From positions 62,001 to 126,000 of the forward strand of contig NZ_JADZAJ010000009.1 in the NCBI RefSeq assembly GCF_020852615.1: a stretch of DNA of 64,000 nucleotides, in the 5' to 3' direction. This document shows, one piece after another, positions 38,644 through 48,492 of this stretch; position 1 is the stretch's first letter, and the number at the start of each line of letters is the position of its first letter. The notes below the pieces were generated by a model. The model was not told where the DNA came from. It did not search any database and saw only the letters and a program-made list of their open reading frames with translations. Both the position numbers and the translations under genes were made by a program. The DNA is from Nitrosomonas sp. Lineage in GTDB: Bacteria > Pseudomonadota > Gammaproteobacteria > Burkholderiales > Nitrosomonadaceae.

Positions 38644-39264
38644 TTTTTTGTTCAGTAAAGTTATCTGGAGTCTTGGGAAGCTAAAGCGACTGAATTCGTA
38701 AAAATTTGAGTAACTGAAGATATGAGTTATCGCAACGATAATTAAATCGAAATTCAGTTTCTTTCTTCAGATGCGGTCAAGCATGTGTTTGGCGATGCCG
38801 TCAGGCAACGTTGTATAGCTTCAGAAAGATTCAGTATCATTGATATACTGCTTACCGTTAATAACCTTATTTCTCCCATAATATGCGGAAGTGCCCTTAT
38901 CAAAACCGGTGTCAATCGGCTCATTCATGTTTGCCCTGTATACGATGCGGGCCAGGGCACAACTCATCTGCTTCTGCCAGACCTTGCAGGGGCGATCCTA
39001 ATTCGTAAGACTCAGCAATCTGTCGGCAAATTTTCAGAAAAACAGATACAGATCACGCCGAGATATTTGCCAATTCAGCAGTACTTGTCACTGTAAAATC
39101 AAGGAGAAAAACAGCACGCGGAGTTTTGCCTCCTGATTTTAGAACATTTACATATTTACAGTACCTGTTTTTTACTAACTACCTCGGGAAACCATCACGC
39201 TTTAATCAATGGTTTTCTTTTCTTAAGACCTTTTTATTTTATTTGTTGTAATATCAATACGTTA
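38644..39264. other. 621-base stretch between the PelD fragment and plsY
   Basis: No gene I recognise. A 103-codon plus-strand frame (38785-39096) is open, without ribosome site, family or clear signal peptide; I see no similarity of its product to Pel proteins. The remainder is AT-rich and holds the promoter regions of the PelD fragment (minus) and plsY (plus). It may be eroded sequence from the lost Pel locus. Confidence 0.4.
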
Positions 39265-39867
39265 ATGATTGCAGGAGTTCTGTTTCTTTTCGCCTATCTG
39301 CTGGGTTCAATTTCTTTTGCTGTGGTGGCAAGCTGGCTGTTCAAACTCCCGGATCCGCGCAGTTACGGCTCACGGAATCCCGGGGCAACGAATGTCCTGC
39401 GTTCCGGAAAGAAAGTGGCTGCGGTAGTTACTTTACTGGGGGATGCAGGCAAGGGCTGGGCGGCAGTTGAAGTGGCAAAATACATGGAAAATGTTTACGG
39501 TTTAGGTGCGGATGCTGTTGCAGGTGCTGCGCTTGCTGTTTTTCTGGGGCATTTATTTCCTGTTTTTCTGGCATTTAAAGGAGGAAAGGGAGTTGCTACG
39601 TCAGCTGGCATACTGTTGGGGTTAAATTTTTGGTTGGGTATATTTACTATCTTAACCTGGATAATTGTCGCTCTGGTTTCACGTATTTCCTCGTTATCGG
39701 CTTTGTTATCAGCGTTACTTGCACCGTTATATGCCTGTTTTCTGCTGGATAAAGGGGTACTGACAATAACCGTATCCACTATATCAGTGCTTCTGATAAT
39801 CAGGCATCGATCAAATATTACTAATCTGATTACCGGTACAGAGGCGAAGATAGGCAAGGGCAGTTAG
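39265..39867 (+). CDS. plsY: Acyl-phosphate glycerol-3-phosphate acyltransferase
   Basis: A 200-residue inner-membrane enzyme with three family motifs: GSRNPGATNVLRSG, GHLFPVFLAFKGGKGVATSAG, and the C-terminal RHRSNITNLITGTE. It starts glycerolipid synthesis using acyl-phosphate from PlsX. Convergent with tsaD, six bases apart. Confidence 0.95.
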   Translation: MIAGVLFLFAYLLGSISFAVVASWLFKLPDPRSYGSRNPGATNVLRSGKKVAAVVTLLGDAGKGWAAVEVAKYMENVYGLGADAVAGAALAVFLGHLFPVFLAFKGGKGVATSAGILLGLNFWLGIFTILTWIIVALVSRISSLSALLSALLAPLYACFLLDKGVLTITVSTISVLLIIRHRSNITNLITGTEAKIGKGS

Positions 39868-39873
39868 CCTTTG

Positions 39874-40893
39874 TTATTGTGGTAAATCTTCCAGATTCCA
39901 GCGGGCTTTAACAGTAAAACTGCCATTTGTCCCGGGTAACTTGTTGAGCTGCTGTAAACGCAATGCGCCTGCTAATGCGATCATTGCACCATTATCCGTA
40001 CAGAATTCCAGTTCCGGGAAGAAAACAGTAACACTAATTTTTGTCAGGTGGTGCAGCAGCTTTTGACGTAACCGGCTATTTGCGCCGACGCCACCTGCTA
40101 CAACCAGCTGTTTTAACCCGGTGGCACTCAGGGCGGTCAGGGATTTTCTGACCAGGACATCGGTAATCGCATCTTCAAAAGCGAAGGCGATATCGGCGCG
40201 TATCTGGTTATTTGCTTCATGTCTGTTAATTAGTAAGGCTGCCGCTGTTTTTAATCCGCTGAAGCTGAAATTCAGATCATGACTGTTAAGCATGGGGCGC
40301 GGGAGCCTGAACCGGCCTGCCTGACCTTGAGCTGCCAGTTCTGCAAGCAATTTCCCGCCGGGGTAATTAAGCCCGAGTAATTTTGCTGTTTTGTCGAAAG
40401 CCTCTCCGGCAGCATCATCTACGGTTTCGCCTAATAACCGATATTGTCCAATACCATTGACCTGCATCAGCTGGGTGTGTCCTCCGGATACTAATAACGC
40501 GATAAACGGGAAATCAGGGGCGGGGTCAGATAAAAATGGTGAGAGGAGATGGCCTTCCAGATGATGGATGTTCAGTACGGGCAGATTGTGCCCAAAAGCC
40601 AGGGCACTGCTAAAACCTGCTCCAGTCAGCAGAGCACCGGCAAGCCCGGGGCCCTGTGTATAGGCGATAGCGTCAACAGCTTCCAGGGAAACATTGGATT
40701 CTCTGAACAGTTGTCTGGTGAGCGGCAATACGCGGCGGATGTGATCACGTGAAGCAAGTTCCGGTACTACACCACCGTATTCACGATGCATATTGACCTG
40801 GGAGTGCAGGGTGTGGCCAAGCAGTCCCCTTTGCGTATCATAGAGAGCCGCACCGGTTTCATCACATGAAGTTTCAATACCTAATACAAGCAT
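39874..40893 (-). CDS. tsaD: tRNA t6A threonylcarbamoyl transferase subunit TsaD
   Basis: A 339-residue ASKHA-fold protein beginning [18 protein letters not shown], with metal ligands in HLEGHLLSP and [13 protein letters not shown], and [10 protein letters not shown]. It transfers threonylcarbamoyl to A37 of ANN-decoding tRNAs. Divergent from rpsU, the usual neighbour in proteobacteria. Confidence 0.97.
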   Translation of the reverse strand: MLVLGIETSCDETGAALYDTQRGLLGHTLHSQVNMHREYGGVVPELASRDHIRRVLPLTRQLFRESNVSLEAVDAIAYTQGPGLAGALLTGAGFSSALAFGHNLPVLNIHHLEGHLLSPFLSDPAPDFPFIALLVSGGHTQLMQVNGIGQYRLLGETVDDAAGEAFDKTAKLLGLNYPGGKLLAELAAQGQAGRFRLPRPMLNSHDLNFSFSGLKTAAALLINRHEANNQIRADIAFAFEDAITDVLVRKSLTALSATGLKQLVVAGGVGANSRLRQKLLHHLTKISVTVFFPELEFCTDNGAMIALAGALRLQQLNKLPGTNGSFTVKARWNLEDLPQ

Positions 40894-41143
40894 TTTGTAA
40901 TTTTTTTGAGAAGAGATTGGTTTGTAATAATCAAACTTTCTTTTGAAAAAAAATGATTGATGCTAAACTAACCGGATTTTTCGAGACCGGGGGAGGACAG
41001 CCGGTTTCTGGGGAAAATGGCTGACTATGCTGTTTAAAAAATTAGTGGCCTGTTTATAAATTAGTTTTAGCTGCAGGGCAATTAATTATGAGTGCACTGT
41101 GATCAGAAAACAATCAGAGGAGACCGAAAGGAATTATCACTTT

Positions 41144-41356
41144 ATGACTACTGTTAAAGTCAAGGAAAACGAGCCATTTGAAATCGCGATGCGACGTTTT
41201 AAGCGTTCTATTGAGAAAACGGGTTTGCTGACTGAATTACGAGCCAGGGAATTTTACGAAAAACCCACAGCTGTCCGTAAGCGCAAGCATGCCGCGGCAG
41301 TAAAGCGCACCTATAAACGACTTCGCAGCCAGATGTTGCCACCCAAGTTGTATTAA
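41144..41356 (+). CDS. rpsU: 30S ribosomal protein S21
   Basis: A 70-residue S21 from the ATG at 41144 (AAGGA upstream): [19 protein letters not shown], then a basic C-terminal helix. The frame opens 15 codons earlier, without homology. First gene of the macromolecular-synthesis block rpsU-yqeY-dnaG-rpoD. Upstream, a TTGAAA/TAAACT pair with a short 15-base spacer (40943-40969) is a possible but weak promoter, followed by a GC-rich hairpin (AGACCGG / CCGGTTT). Confidence 0.96.
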   Translation: MTTVKVKENEPFEIAMRRFKRSIEKTGLLTELRAREFYEKPTAVRKRKHAAAVKRTYKRLRSQMLPPKLY

Positions 41357-41394
41357 TTCCTTAAGTTTCTCTTGAGTATTTACCTCATCACGCC

Positions 41395-41841
41395 ATGAAT
41401 TTAAGGCAAAAAGTAACCGAAGATATGAAATCGGCTATGCGTGCAGGAGACGTAAAGCGTCGTGACGCACTACGTTTGCTGCAGGCTGCGTTAAAACAAA
41501 AAGAGGTTGATGAGCGAGTTGAGCTGGATGATGCCGCCGTGGTTGCTGTGATAGAGAAGATGCTTAAACAGCGTCGGGATTCCATTGCACAATATGAGGC
41601 GGCAGGGCGTCAGGATCTGGCTGATATTGAGAAATTTGAAGTGGAGATTCTTCAGGTTTACATGCCTGATGCGCTAAGTGATGCAGAGCTTAATACAATA
41701 ATTGATGAAGTGATTACTTCAATCGGAGGAGACGGATCTCCAAAAATTGGAGAAGTTATGGCGCTGATTAAGCCCAAAGTTGCAGGCCGGGCAGACATGG
41801 GAAAAGTTTCTCAGCTGATTAAAATAAAAATTACTGGTTAG
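41395..41841 (+). CDS. yqeY: GatB/YqeY domain protein
   Basis: A 148-residue protein of the YqeY family (LRQKVTEDMKSAMRAGDVKRRDALRLL; MGKVSQLIK), related to the tail domain of the GatB amidotransferase subunit. Proposed to bind tRNA; exact function not established. It lies between rpsU and dnaG, as in many beta/gamma-proteobacteria. Confidence 0.9.
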   Translation: MNLRQKVTEDMKSAMRAGDVKRRDALRLLQAALKQKEVDERVELDDAAVVAVIEKMLKQRRDSIAQYEAAGRQDLADIEKFEVEILQVYMPDALSDAELNTIIDEVITSIGGDGSPKIGEVMALIKPKVAGRADMGKVSQLIKIKITG

Positions 41842-41942
41842 TGGGTAGAACTGCCGGCTTTGTTTTTCTCGTGGATCACTCCGGGAGTGAGTGATTTCAG
41901 GTGATGTTAAATTGGAGCAATTCTTTCTAATCTGGCTGATAA

Positions 41943-43748
41943 ATGATTGAACAATCGTTTATCCAGGAGTTGCTGGATCGTGTCGATATTGTTGATGTCA
42001 TTGGGCGACATCTTCAGCTTAAAAAAGCGGGTGCAAATTTTACGGCCTGCTGTCCTTTTCATAACGAAAAAACCCCTTCCTTTACCGTAAATTCATCCAG
42101 GCAGTTTTATCATTGCTTTGGTTGTGGCAAACACGGAAATGTCATTAGCTTTCTGATAGAACACAATGGGTTTAGTTTTGTCGAAGCAGTTGAAAATCTT
42201 TCGGCGCTGGCGGGTATGCAGATGCCTTCCAGGGAAAATGTGCATCTAAACTCATCCGGATCTGATAAAGCTTTGTCAGGCAAGGCCAGGGGGGGGGGTA
42301 CACAGTCTGAAGCCAGCTTTTCCTCATCTGGTTTATACGAACGAATGGAACAGGCAGCTAAATTTTATCGGGCACAACTCAAGCAGTCTGAACCAGCGAT
42401 TACTTACCTGAAGAGTCGGGGTGTATCAGGACAAACCGCTTTGCGCTTCGGGGTCGGATATGCGCCGCCCGGTTGGCAAAATCTCTCAGAGGTTTTTACC
42501 GATTATCCTGCTGATGATCCTGACCACCCGCTGGTGCAGACAGGGCTGGTTGTGGCGCATGATGGCAAGAAAAATTATGATCGCTTTCGTCATCGGATCA
42601 TGTTCCCTATTCTGAATCGTAAAAAGAAAATAGTGGGGTTCGGGGGAAGGGCGCTGGACGGGGGCGAACCCAAATATCTGAATTCACCGGAAACGCCATT
42701 ATTTATCAAAGGTCGGGAGCTCTATAATCTGGCATCTGCCGGCCCGGCAATCCGAAAATCCGGCCGGCTGGTCGTGGTTGAGGGCTATATGGATGTGGTG
42801 ATGCTGGTGCAAAACGGTATCGAGTATGTGGTGGCTACGCTGGGTACCGCAACAACGGCGATGCATATACAGCAGTTTTTGCGCCATACCGATGAGGTAA
42901 TTTTTTGTTTTGACGGCGATGCGGCGGGAATTAAAGCTGCTTGGCGAGCTCTGGAAACCAGTCTGTCGCAACTGAAGGATGGAAAAGATATCAGATTTTT
43001 ATTTCTGCCGGATAAAGAAGATCCGGATAGTTACATTCGTAAACATGGTCAAATTGCATTTGAAAAATTATTAGAGAAGGCTCAGCCGTTATCAGTGCTT
43101 TTTTGTAATGAGTTAAGCAGTCGGGTAAATCTCGGTACAAGTGAGGGCCGTGCTCGATTGATTCAGCAGGCAGGGCCTTTGCTGGCACAGATTAATGCGC
43201 CTGTATTGAGGTTTATGTTGATGAAGCGTATTTCCGAGCTGGCTGGTGTGGATCAGGGCCAGTTGGCGATATTCCTTAAGACAGGCGGGAAAAATCAGTC
43301 TTCTGTATCTCGCCCTGAAGTATCCAGACCATTATCTGTTACCCCTTATCGCAGACTGATCCAGATTTTGCTGCATGCCCCGGATTATGTAAACAGACTG
43401 GATATGACTGTTCTTGCAACGAATAATGAGAAAAATACCGAAAAAGAACTGCTGATCACCCTGGTGAATTTTTTAAAAAATTTATCCCGTTCTTCTGAGG
43501 AGGAATTGAATGCGGTGGCGATTATGTTGCATTTTGATCAGACCCCTCATCGGGCTTTGTTGGAAGAAATAGCCCGAGATGCGTATGTAAAAGATGAAAA
43601 CTGGAATATTGATGCTGAATTTGTCGGAGGAGTGGAACGATTGCGGGAGGTACAGCGAAAATCAAGAATGGGCGAATTGCATAGTAAACCGCTCGCTTCC
43701 CTAACCCCGGAAGAAAAAAATGAGTTACGTCAGCTGATGCTTTCATAA
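41943..43748 (+). CDS. dnaG: DNA primase
   Basis: A 601-residue primase. Zinc domain CPFHNEKTPSF...FHCFGC-type ligands (C-H-C-C) at 38-62, TOPRIM core VVVEGYMDVVML and FDGDAAG, and a C-terminal DnaB-interaction domain. A run of nine G bases at 42289-42297 within the low-complexity linker encodes Gly residues and could be slippage-prone. It makes RNA primers with DnaB (encoded at 13527). Confidence 0.96.
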   Translation: MIEQSFIQELLDRVDIVDVIGRHLQLKKAGANFTACCPFHNEKTPSFTVNSSRQFYHCFGCGKHGNVISFLIEHNGFSFVEAVENLSALAGMQMPSRENVHLNSSGSDKALSGKARGGGTQSEASFSSSGLYERMEQAAKFYRAQLKQSEPAITYLKSRGVSGQTALRFGVGYAPPGWQNLSEVFTDYPADDPDHPLVQTGLVVAHDGKKNYDRFRHRIMFPILNRKKKIVGFGGRALDGGEPKYLNSPETPLFIKGRELYNLASAGPAIRKSGRLVVVEGYMDVVMLVQNGIEYVVATLGTATTAMHIQQFLRHTDEVIFCFDGDAAGIKAAWRALETSLSQLKDGKDIRFLFLPDKEDPDSYIRKHGQIAFEKLLEKAQPLSVLFCNELSSRVNLGTSEGRARLIQQAGPLLAQINAPVLRFMLMKRISELAGVDQGQLAIFLKTGGKNQSSVSRPEVSRPLSVTPYRRLIQILLHAPDYVNRLDMTVLATNNEKNTEKELLITLVNFLKNLSRSSEEELNAVAIMLHFDQTPHRALLEEIARDAYVKDENWNIDAEFVGGVERLREVQRKSRMGELHSKPLASLTPEEKNELRQLMLS

Positions 43749-43928
43749 TTTCCTGGAATTATATTTTATGAGGCAGAAGATTATTTCTGTTTCTGGTAAA
43801 TATTAAAGCAGGAAAATGAAGAGTGGTTGATTGTAGCTACACCTGCTTATGTTAAAAATAAGCTGAAAAATTCGGTATAATTAAAAGCTTTCTGTTTGAT
43901 TTGTCTCTAGTCTTAATGGGTGCTCTGT

Positions 43929-46178
43929 ATGGCAAAAGCGAAAGTGTCGGGATCGGCAAAAAAAAGTATTACTACATCTACAGAAGCGACTGAAATAAAA
44001 AGCAGTAAATCGCGAACATCTGCTGCAGATACAGGGAGGAAGGTGGCTAATAAAAACACCAGAAATACGCTTAAAGCTGAGACAGGGAGTGTTTCTGTCA
44101 AGAAAGAGGCGGTTGCTGCTTCCAGGAAGAAATCTGTTAAAACAGCCAAGCCGGATAGTGATTCCGTGACTCCAGTGGAGCAGGATATGTTGCCCGCTAT
44201 GGAGGTTCCGGAAGATATTGGGGCGACTGATGAAATCCCGGAGAAAATAAAATTAAGCAAAAAAAGTAAAAATACCCTGTCAGAAAAACAAATTGTTAAT
44301 TTGAGTGAAGGGGCATCAGTGTCGTCTGGTGACGATATTGAATTGCGCAGGATGCGTTTAAAGAAATTGATCATGCAGGGCAAGGAGCGTGGCTACCTGA
44401 CTTACTCGGAGATCAATGATCATTTGCCGGATGACATGCTGGATGCCGATCAGATTGAAGGCATTATTAGCATGATCAACGATATGGGTATTTCCGTCCA
44501 TGACGAGGCGCCTGATGCGGAAGCATTGCTGATGTCAGATTCCGCAACAGCGGTAACGGATGAAGATGTCGTGGAAGAAGCAGAAGCAGCGCTTTCCAGT
44601 GTGGATTCAGAATTTGGCCGCACGACTGATCCGGTACGGATGTATATGCGTGAAATGGGTTCAGTGGAGTTACTGACACGAGAAAGCGAAATAGAAATTG
44701 CTAAACGTATTGAGGATGGTTTACGGCACATGATTCAGGCTATTTCAGCCTGTCCGACGATCATAGAAAATATTCTTGGATTGGCTGCAGATGTGGAGGA
44801 AGGTCGGTTACGTGCAGATGAACTGGTCGATGGTTTCCTGGATGATGAAGCAGAGGAAATTATGGGTAAGGAGCTGTCTGAAGAACCACTGGATCAGGAT
44901 TTTGATTCAGATGATACGGAAGACGAGCGACTGGCGGCGGCTAGTGCTGATATGCTGAGAATGAAAGCCGAGGTGCTGGAGCGTTTTGCTGCTATTCGTC
45001 AAACCTACGAGAGCATGCGAAAGATCATCGATAAAAAAGAGGGCCGTCAGGATAAAAAATATAAACAGCTGCAGGAAAAAATTTCTACTGAGCTGATGGC
45101 GATGCGTTTCTCTGCCAAGATGGTCGAGAAGTTATGTGATACACAGCGTGATATTGTCAACGATATTCGTAGTTGCGAGCGAAAAATTGCTGAATTGTGT
45201 GTCACACGAGCAGGGATGCCGCGGAATTACTTTATCAAGGTGTTTCCGGGTAATGAAACCAATATTGATTGGGTCAATTCAGAAATCGAGTCTGGTCAAT
45301 CGTACAGTCAGTCACTTGAGCATTTTCGTCCCGCCATAATGGAGCAGCAGCAAAAAATGCTCGAACTGCAGAAGCAGGCCAGTCTTCCGATAAAGGAACT
45401 CAAGGAAATTAATCGTCGTATGACGACTGGTGAAGCCAAGGCACGTCGGGCAAAACGTGAAATGACGGAAGCTAATTTACGTTTGGTTATATCAATTGCC
45501 AAGAAGTATACTAACCGCGGGTTGCAGTTTCTTGATTTGATTCAGGAAGGTAACATCGGGTTGATGAAGGCTGTTGATAAATTTGAGTATCGGCGCGGAT
45601 ATAAATTCTCAACCTATGCAACGTGGTGGATTCGTCAGGCAATTACACGTTCCATTGCTGATCAGGCTCGTACTATCCGTATCCCGGTGCACATGATTGA
45701 GACGATTAATAAAATGAATCGTATCTCCCGTCAGATTCTGCAGGAAACCGGGCAAGAGCCGGAACCGGCAGTACTGGCTGAAAAAATGGAAATGCCAGAA
45801 GAAAAAATTAGGAAGATTCTTAAAATATCGAAAGAACCAATTTCGATGGAAACTCCAATTGGGGATGACGAAGATTCCCATTTGGGAGATTTTATTGAGG
45901 ATGCCTCAACTATGGAGCCGGCAGATGCCGCCGTGTATGCGGGCTTGCGTTCTGTGACAAAAGATATACTGGACTCTTTGACGCCTCGTGAAGCTAAAGT
46001 TTTGCGTATGCGTTTCGGCATTGAAATGAATACCGATCATACTTTGGAAGAAGTTGGAAGGCAGTTTGATGTAACACGTGAACGTATTCGTCAGATTGAA
46101 GCAAAAGCATTGCGTAAATTGAGGCACCCGGCCAGATCAGATCGGCTGCGCAGCTTTCTGGATAATGGGAATTCCTGA
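43929..46178 (+). CDS. rpoD: RNA polymerase primary sigma factor (sigma-70)
   Basis: A 749-residue sigma factor. The first ~120 residues are a Lys/Ser/Thr/Ala-rich extension typical of betaproteobacteria; region 1.1 follows ([24 protein letters not shown]), then the non-conserved acidic insert, region 2 ([37 protein letters not shown]), region 3 and region 4.2 ([24 protein letters not shown]). The ATG at 43929 was chosen over a GTG three codons upstream. Last gene of the block. Confidence 0.96.
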   Translation: MAKAKVSGSAKKSITTSTEATEIKSSKSRTSAADTGRKVANKNTRNTLKAETGSVSVKKEAVAASRKKSVKTAKPDSDSVTPVEQDMLPAMEVPEDIGATDEIPEKIKLSKKSKNTLSEKQIVNLSEGASVSSGDDIELRRMRLKKLIMQGKERGYLTYSEINDHLPDDMLDADQIEGIISMINDMGISVHDEAPDAEALLMSDSATAVTDEDVVEEAEAALSSVDSEFGRTTDPVRMYMREMGSVELLTRESEIEIAKRIEDGLRHMIQAISACPTIIENILGLAADVEEGRLRADELVDGFLDDEAEEIMGKELSEEPLDQDFDSDDTEDERLAAASADMLRMKAEVLERFAAIRQTYESMRKIIDKKEGRQDKKYKQLQEKISTELMAMRFSAKMVEKLCDTQRDIVNDIRSCERKIAELCVTRAGMPRNYFIKVFPGNETNIDWVNSEIESGQSYSQSLEHFRPAIMEQQQKMLELQKQASLPIKELKEINRRMTTGEAKARRAKREMTEANLRLVISIAKKYTNRGLQFLDLIQEGNIGLMKAVDKFEYRRGYKFSTYATWWIRQAITRSIADQARTIRIPVHMIETINKMNRISRQILQETGQEPEPAVLAEKMEMPEEKIRKILKISKEPISMETPIGDDEDSHLGDFIEDASTMEPADAAVYAGLRSVTKDILDSLTPREAKVLRMRFGIEMNTDHTLEEVGRQFDVTRERIRQIEAKALRKLRHPARSDRLRSFLDNGNS

Positions 46179-46239
46179 GGCAATCTGCCTGTTTCCTGAT
46201 CTGGCTGATTTGATGATTATATAAAAGCTTATGTCGTTA

Positions 46240-46316
<77 letters not shown>

Positions 46317-46324
46317 AATAAAAT

Positions 46325-46374
46325 ACCCACTTATTTATCTTCTGTCTGTCTATAAATAAGTGGGTTTTCTTTTT
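46325..46374 (+). terminator. Intrinsic terminator after the tRNA
   Basis: A 14-bp perfect stem (ACCCACTTATTTAT / ATAAATAAGTGGGT) with a loop of about 12 bases runs into TTTCTTTTT. It ends the rpoD-tRNA transcript. Confidence 0.88.
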
Positions 46375-46582
46375 GACCGTAATATCCTACCATTTAAATA
46401 AAACCGGTTCGTGCGTCTTGTTGTAAACAGGGGCAGGCTTGCTGTTATCAGGCCGGGTAAGTCAAACTCTGACAGTTGATTACATCAGGTCGGGTGTCGT
46501 GAAAGTGTCGTACTGTACATCCATACCTCCGGTTTTGTTACCGGTATATGTGTGCTTATCTCAAATAAACTCAGGAATTTTT

Positions 46583-46786
46583 ATGCCAACAACAATTATT
46601 CAAATCAAAGGAATGTCTTGCCAGGGGTGTGTCAGCAGCGTTAAAAATGTGCTGGAAAAAATACCTGGTGTCAGTCATGTTGAGGTGTCGCTTGATAAGG
46701 GGCAGGCAGTCGTTCAGCACGATGCCTCTCTAAGAAATGAAATTTTCAGTCAGACAATAAAAGGTGCTGGATTTGAGGTTATGTAG
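46583..46786 (+). CDS. Small heavy-metal-binding (HMA) protein, CopZ-like
   Basis: A 67-residue ferredoxin-like HMA domain with the metal motif GMSCQGC (MXCXXC) and VEKIPGV-type second motif (LEKIPGVSHVEVSL). The ATG at 46583 has AGGA upstream; the longer frame from 46439 is not homologous. Probably a Cu(I) or other soft-metal chaperone; no copper ATPase lies next to it. Confidence 0.87.
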   Translation: MPTTIIQIKGMSCQGCVSSVKNVLEKIPGVSHVEVSLDKGQAVVQHDASLRNEIFSQTIKGAGFEVM

Positions 46787-46828
46787 CTGCCTCATTTTTT
46801 CCGGTTCCAAATATTTTCTCTGAAGGTG

Positions 46829-46904
46829 TTTTTAGCCACCATGGCTGTGAACAGATTGGTACGTATTGGGTGCGCTAAGGCCTGTATTCTGTTGTGGCTA
46901 AAAA
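46829..46904. repeat. 11-bp inverted repeat with 54-base interior
   Basis: TTTTTAGCCAC (46829-46839) and GTGGCTAAAAA (46894-46904) are exact inverted copies. They lie in the gap after the HMA gene. A 64-codon frame (46826-47020) spans them but has no sign of being a gene. The pair may be ends of a tiny mobile-element relic or the stem of a structured RNA. Confidence 0.5.
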
Positions 46905-46988
46905 ATCAAAGACTGTCGTCTGTGGTCAGTGTAGCCATCCCTGTTGCTTTATCAATTTTAGTGGAAATTATTGAAAGGCTCCAAACAG

Positions 46989-47018
46989 AAAGGGCCAATT
47001 CTTGTGAATTAGCCCTTT
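46989..47018 (-). terminator. Intrinsic terminator of the cytochrome c4 gene
   Basis: A 13-bp stem with one mismatch (AAAGGGC.AATTC / its complement, four-base loop) on the minus strand, about 25 bases after the stop, followed by CTGTTT. The poor T-run lowers certainty. Confidence 0.65.
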
Positions 47019-47042
47019 GACTGGTTTACCGACTGGCCGAAA

Positions 47043-47678
47043 CTATCTGAGTGTGGCGATATATTCAGATACAGCTTTCATTTCCTGCTCACTCATGCGT
47101 GATACAACCGTTTGCATGGTGCTGTTCGTGTCGTTCTTGCGTACTCCCTGGCGAAATGCCTGTAACTGAGACAGGGTGTAAGCAGGATATTGCCCGTCGA
47201 TTCGCGGGTAATGCGGGGGGATGCCTTGTCCATTAGGAGAATGACAGCTGGAGCAGGCCGGGATAGAATTTTCCAGATTGCCACCCTGATACAGTTTTTT
47301 TCCGGCTTCAACCAGAGATTCATCACTTACAGTACCGGATTGTGGCTTTTGCTGTGAATAAAACGCAGCAACGTTTGTTATATCTTCTTCACTCAAATTT
47401 GCTGCCATGGGTGCCATGATCTGATTGTCACGCTTGGCTGCTTCACCCTCTGCTGCCTTGAAATCATGTAATTGCTTGGCAATATACCCGGGGTACTGTC
47501 CGGCAAGGATTGGGTACAAGGGAATGGTGCTGTTGCCATCAACATTGTGGCAGCCGGCACAGATTCCAGCCGCAATTTCCTTGCCTTTTTCAACATCACC
47601 GGCAGCCGGAGTCTCGGCAGACACAAAGCCGGAAAATGTAAACGCGATTGCTGCTACAGTAGTTCCAATGAATTTCAT
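47043..47678 (-). CDS. Cytochrome c4 (diheme)
   Basis: A 211-residue periplasmic protein: signal peptide (MKFIGTTVAAIAFTFSGFVSA), then two cytochrome c domains with CAGCH and CSSCH haem sites, each with a downstream Met (IMAPM; STMQTVVSRM). Cytochromes c4 shuttle electrons between bc1 and terminal oxidases. The ATG at 47678 was chosen because it begins the signal peptide; the frame opens at 47753. Divergent from the next gene. Confidence 0.93.
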   Translation of the reverse strand: MKFIGTTVAAIAFTFSGFVSAETPAAGDVEKGKEIAAGICAGCHNVDGNSTIPLYPILAGQYPGYIAKQLHDFKAAEGEAAKRDNQIMAPMAANLSEEDITNVAAFYSQQKPQSGTVSDESLVEAGKKLYQGGNLENSIPACSSCHSPNGQGIPPHYPRIDGQYPAYTLSQLQAFRQGVRKNDTNSTMQTVVSRMSEQEMKAVSEYIATLR

Positions 47679-47797
47679 GATCGTTATAGGGTTGTAAAAT
47701 TGGTTTTTGATAAAAAACAGTAAATATCTGTGTATTCTAGCAAGATTTGTCAACTGCTGCAGTAAACGCTGCAGTCATCCGCCAGGAAATACGAGTG

Positions 47798-48406
47798 ATG
47801 AAAAAGTTTTTTGTTTTCTTATTGCTGGCTAATATGTTTACCGCTTTCTATTTTTATAGCAGATCGGATGAGGGTGCTTCAGCACAAATATTATTGATCC
47901 ATCCGGAAAAGATTAAGCTGTTGCCTGCCAGGGTTGCTTGCCTCAAATGGGGAAAACTGGCTGATCTGGTTGCGCAGTACGTTCAGACAGAGATTTCAAA
48001 ATGGGAATCCGGGCAGAATCGTGTGACTGAAATAGCTGGTGACGAAATCAGTATGCATTGGGTGCATATTCCGCCATTGCGCAACGCACGAGAAATGACG
48101 AAACAGATTGAACAACTGGATAAACTGGGCATTTCATATTGGTATGTTCAGGAAAATGTAAATCACCCGTGGCATAATGCAATTTCTTTGGCTGTTTTGC
48201 CAGGCGGCGCTGATGCGGCAGCACTGATTGAGGAGCTGAAAAATAAGGGTTTGGAGCGAGTGACTGAAAGTGAACGAATCATGAAACAGTTTGAGTTTGA
48301 GTTTGAGATTCGTGACCCGACAGACCAAATCACTGAGCATATCCGGCAACTGGCGAACCGGTTTCCAGAGACAAAACTGGAAGCGGCCGAATGTGACCGC
48401 TTATAA
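47798..48406 (+). CDS. Exported or membrane-anchored protein, SPOR-like
   Basis: A 202-residue protein with one N-terminal hydrophobic segment (about 2-20) and a conserved-looking soluble part (ACLKWGKL...MHWVHIPPL...LDKLGISYWYV). The pattern WVHIPPL...LG...YVV resembles a SPOR-type domain, which binds denuded peptidoglycan; this is a guess from pattern, not a firm family call. The ATG at 47798 has AGGA upstream. Divergent from cytochrome c4, upstream of map. Confidence 0.6.
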   Translation: MKKFFVFLLLANMFTAFYFYSRSDEGASAQILLIHPEKIKLLPARVACLKWGKLADLVAQYVQTEISKWESGQNRVTEIAGDEISMHWVHIPPLRNAREMTKQIEQLDKLGISYWYVQENVNHPWHNAISLAVLPGGADAAALIEELKNKGLERVTESERIMKQFEFEFEIRDPTDQITEHIRQLANRFPETKLEAAECDRL

Positions 48407-48492
48407 AAAGTGTATGATAATTTTTTCTTCCTCGGATTTTTGCGGATTTTCCCGAGTTATTTTCATGATTGTTGAAACAGATTGGAGTGGGC

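Noticed and set aside
46540-46575. MerR-type operator before the HMA gene (CCGGT-TTTGTT-ACCGG)
   Set aside because: Only five-base arms and poor fit to CueR-type sites; no -35/-10 with 19-base spacing around it.
46826-47020. 64-codon frame after the HMA gene
   Set aside because: Spans an inverted repeat and a terminator; no ribosome site or family.
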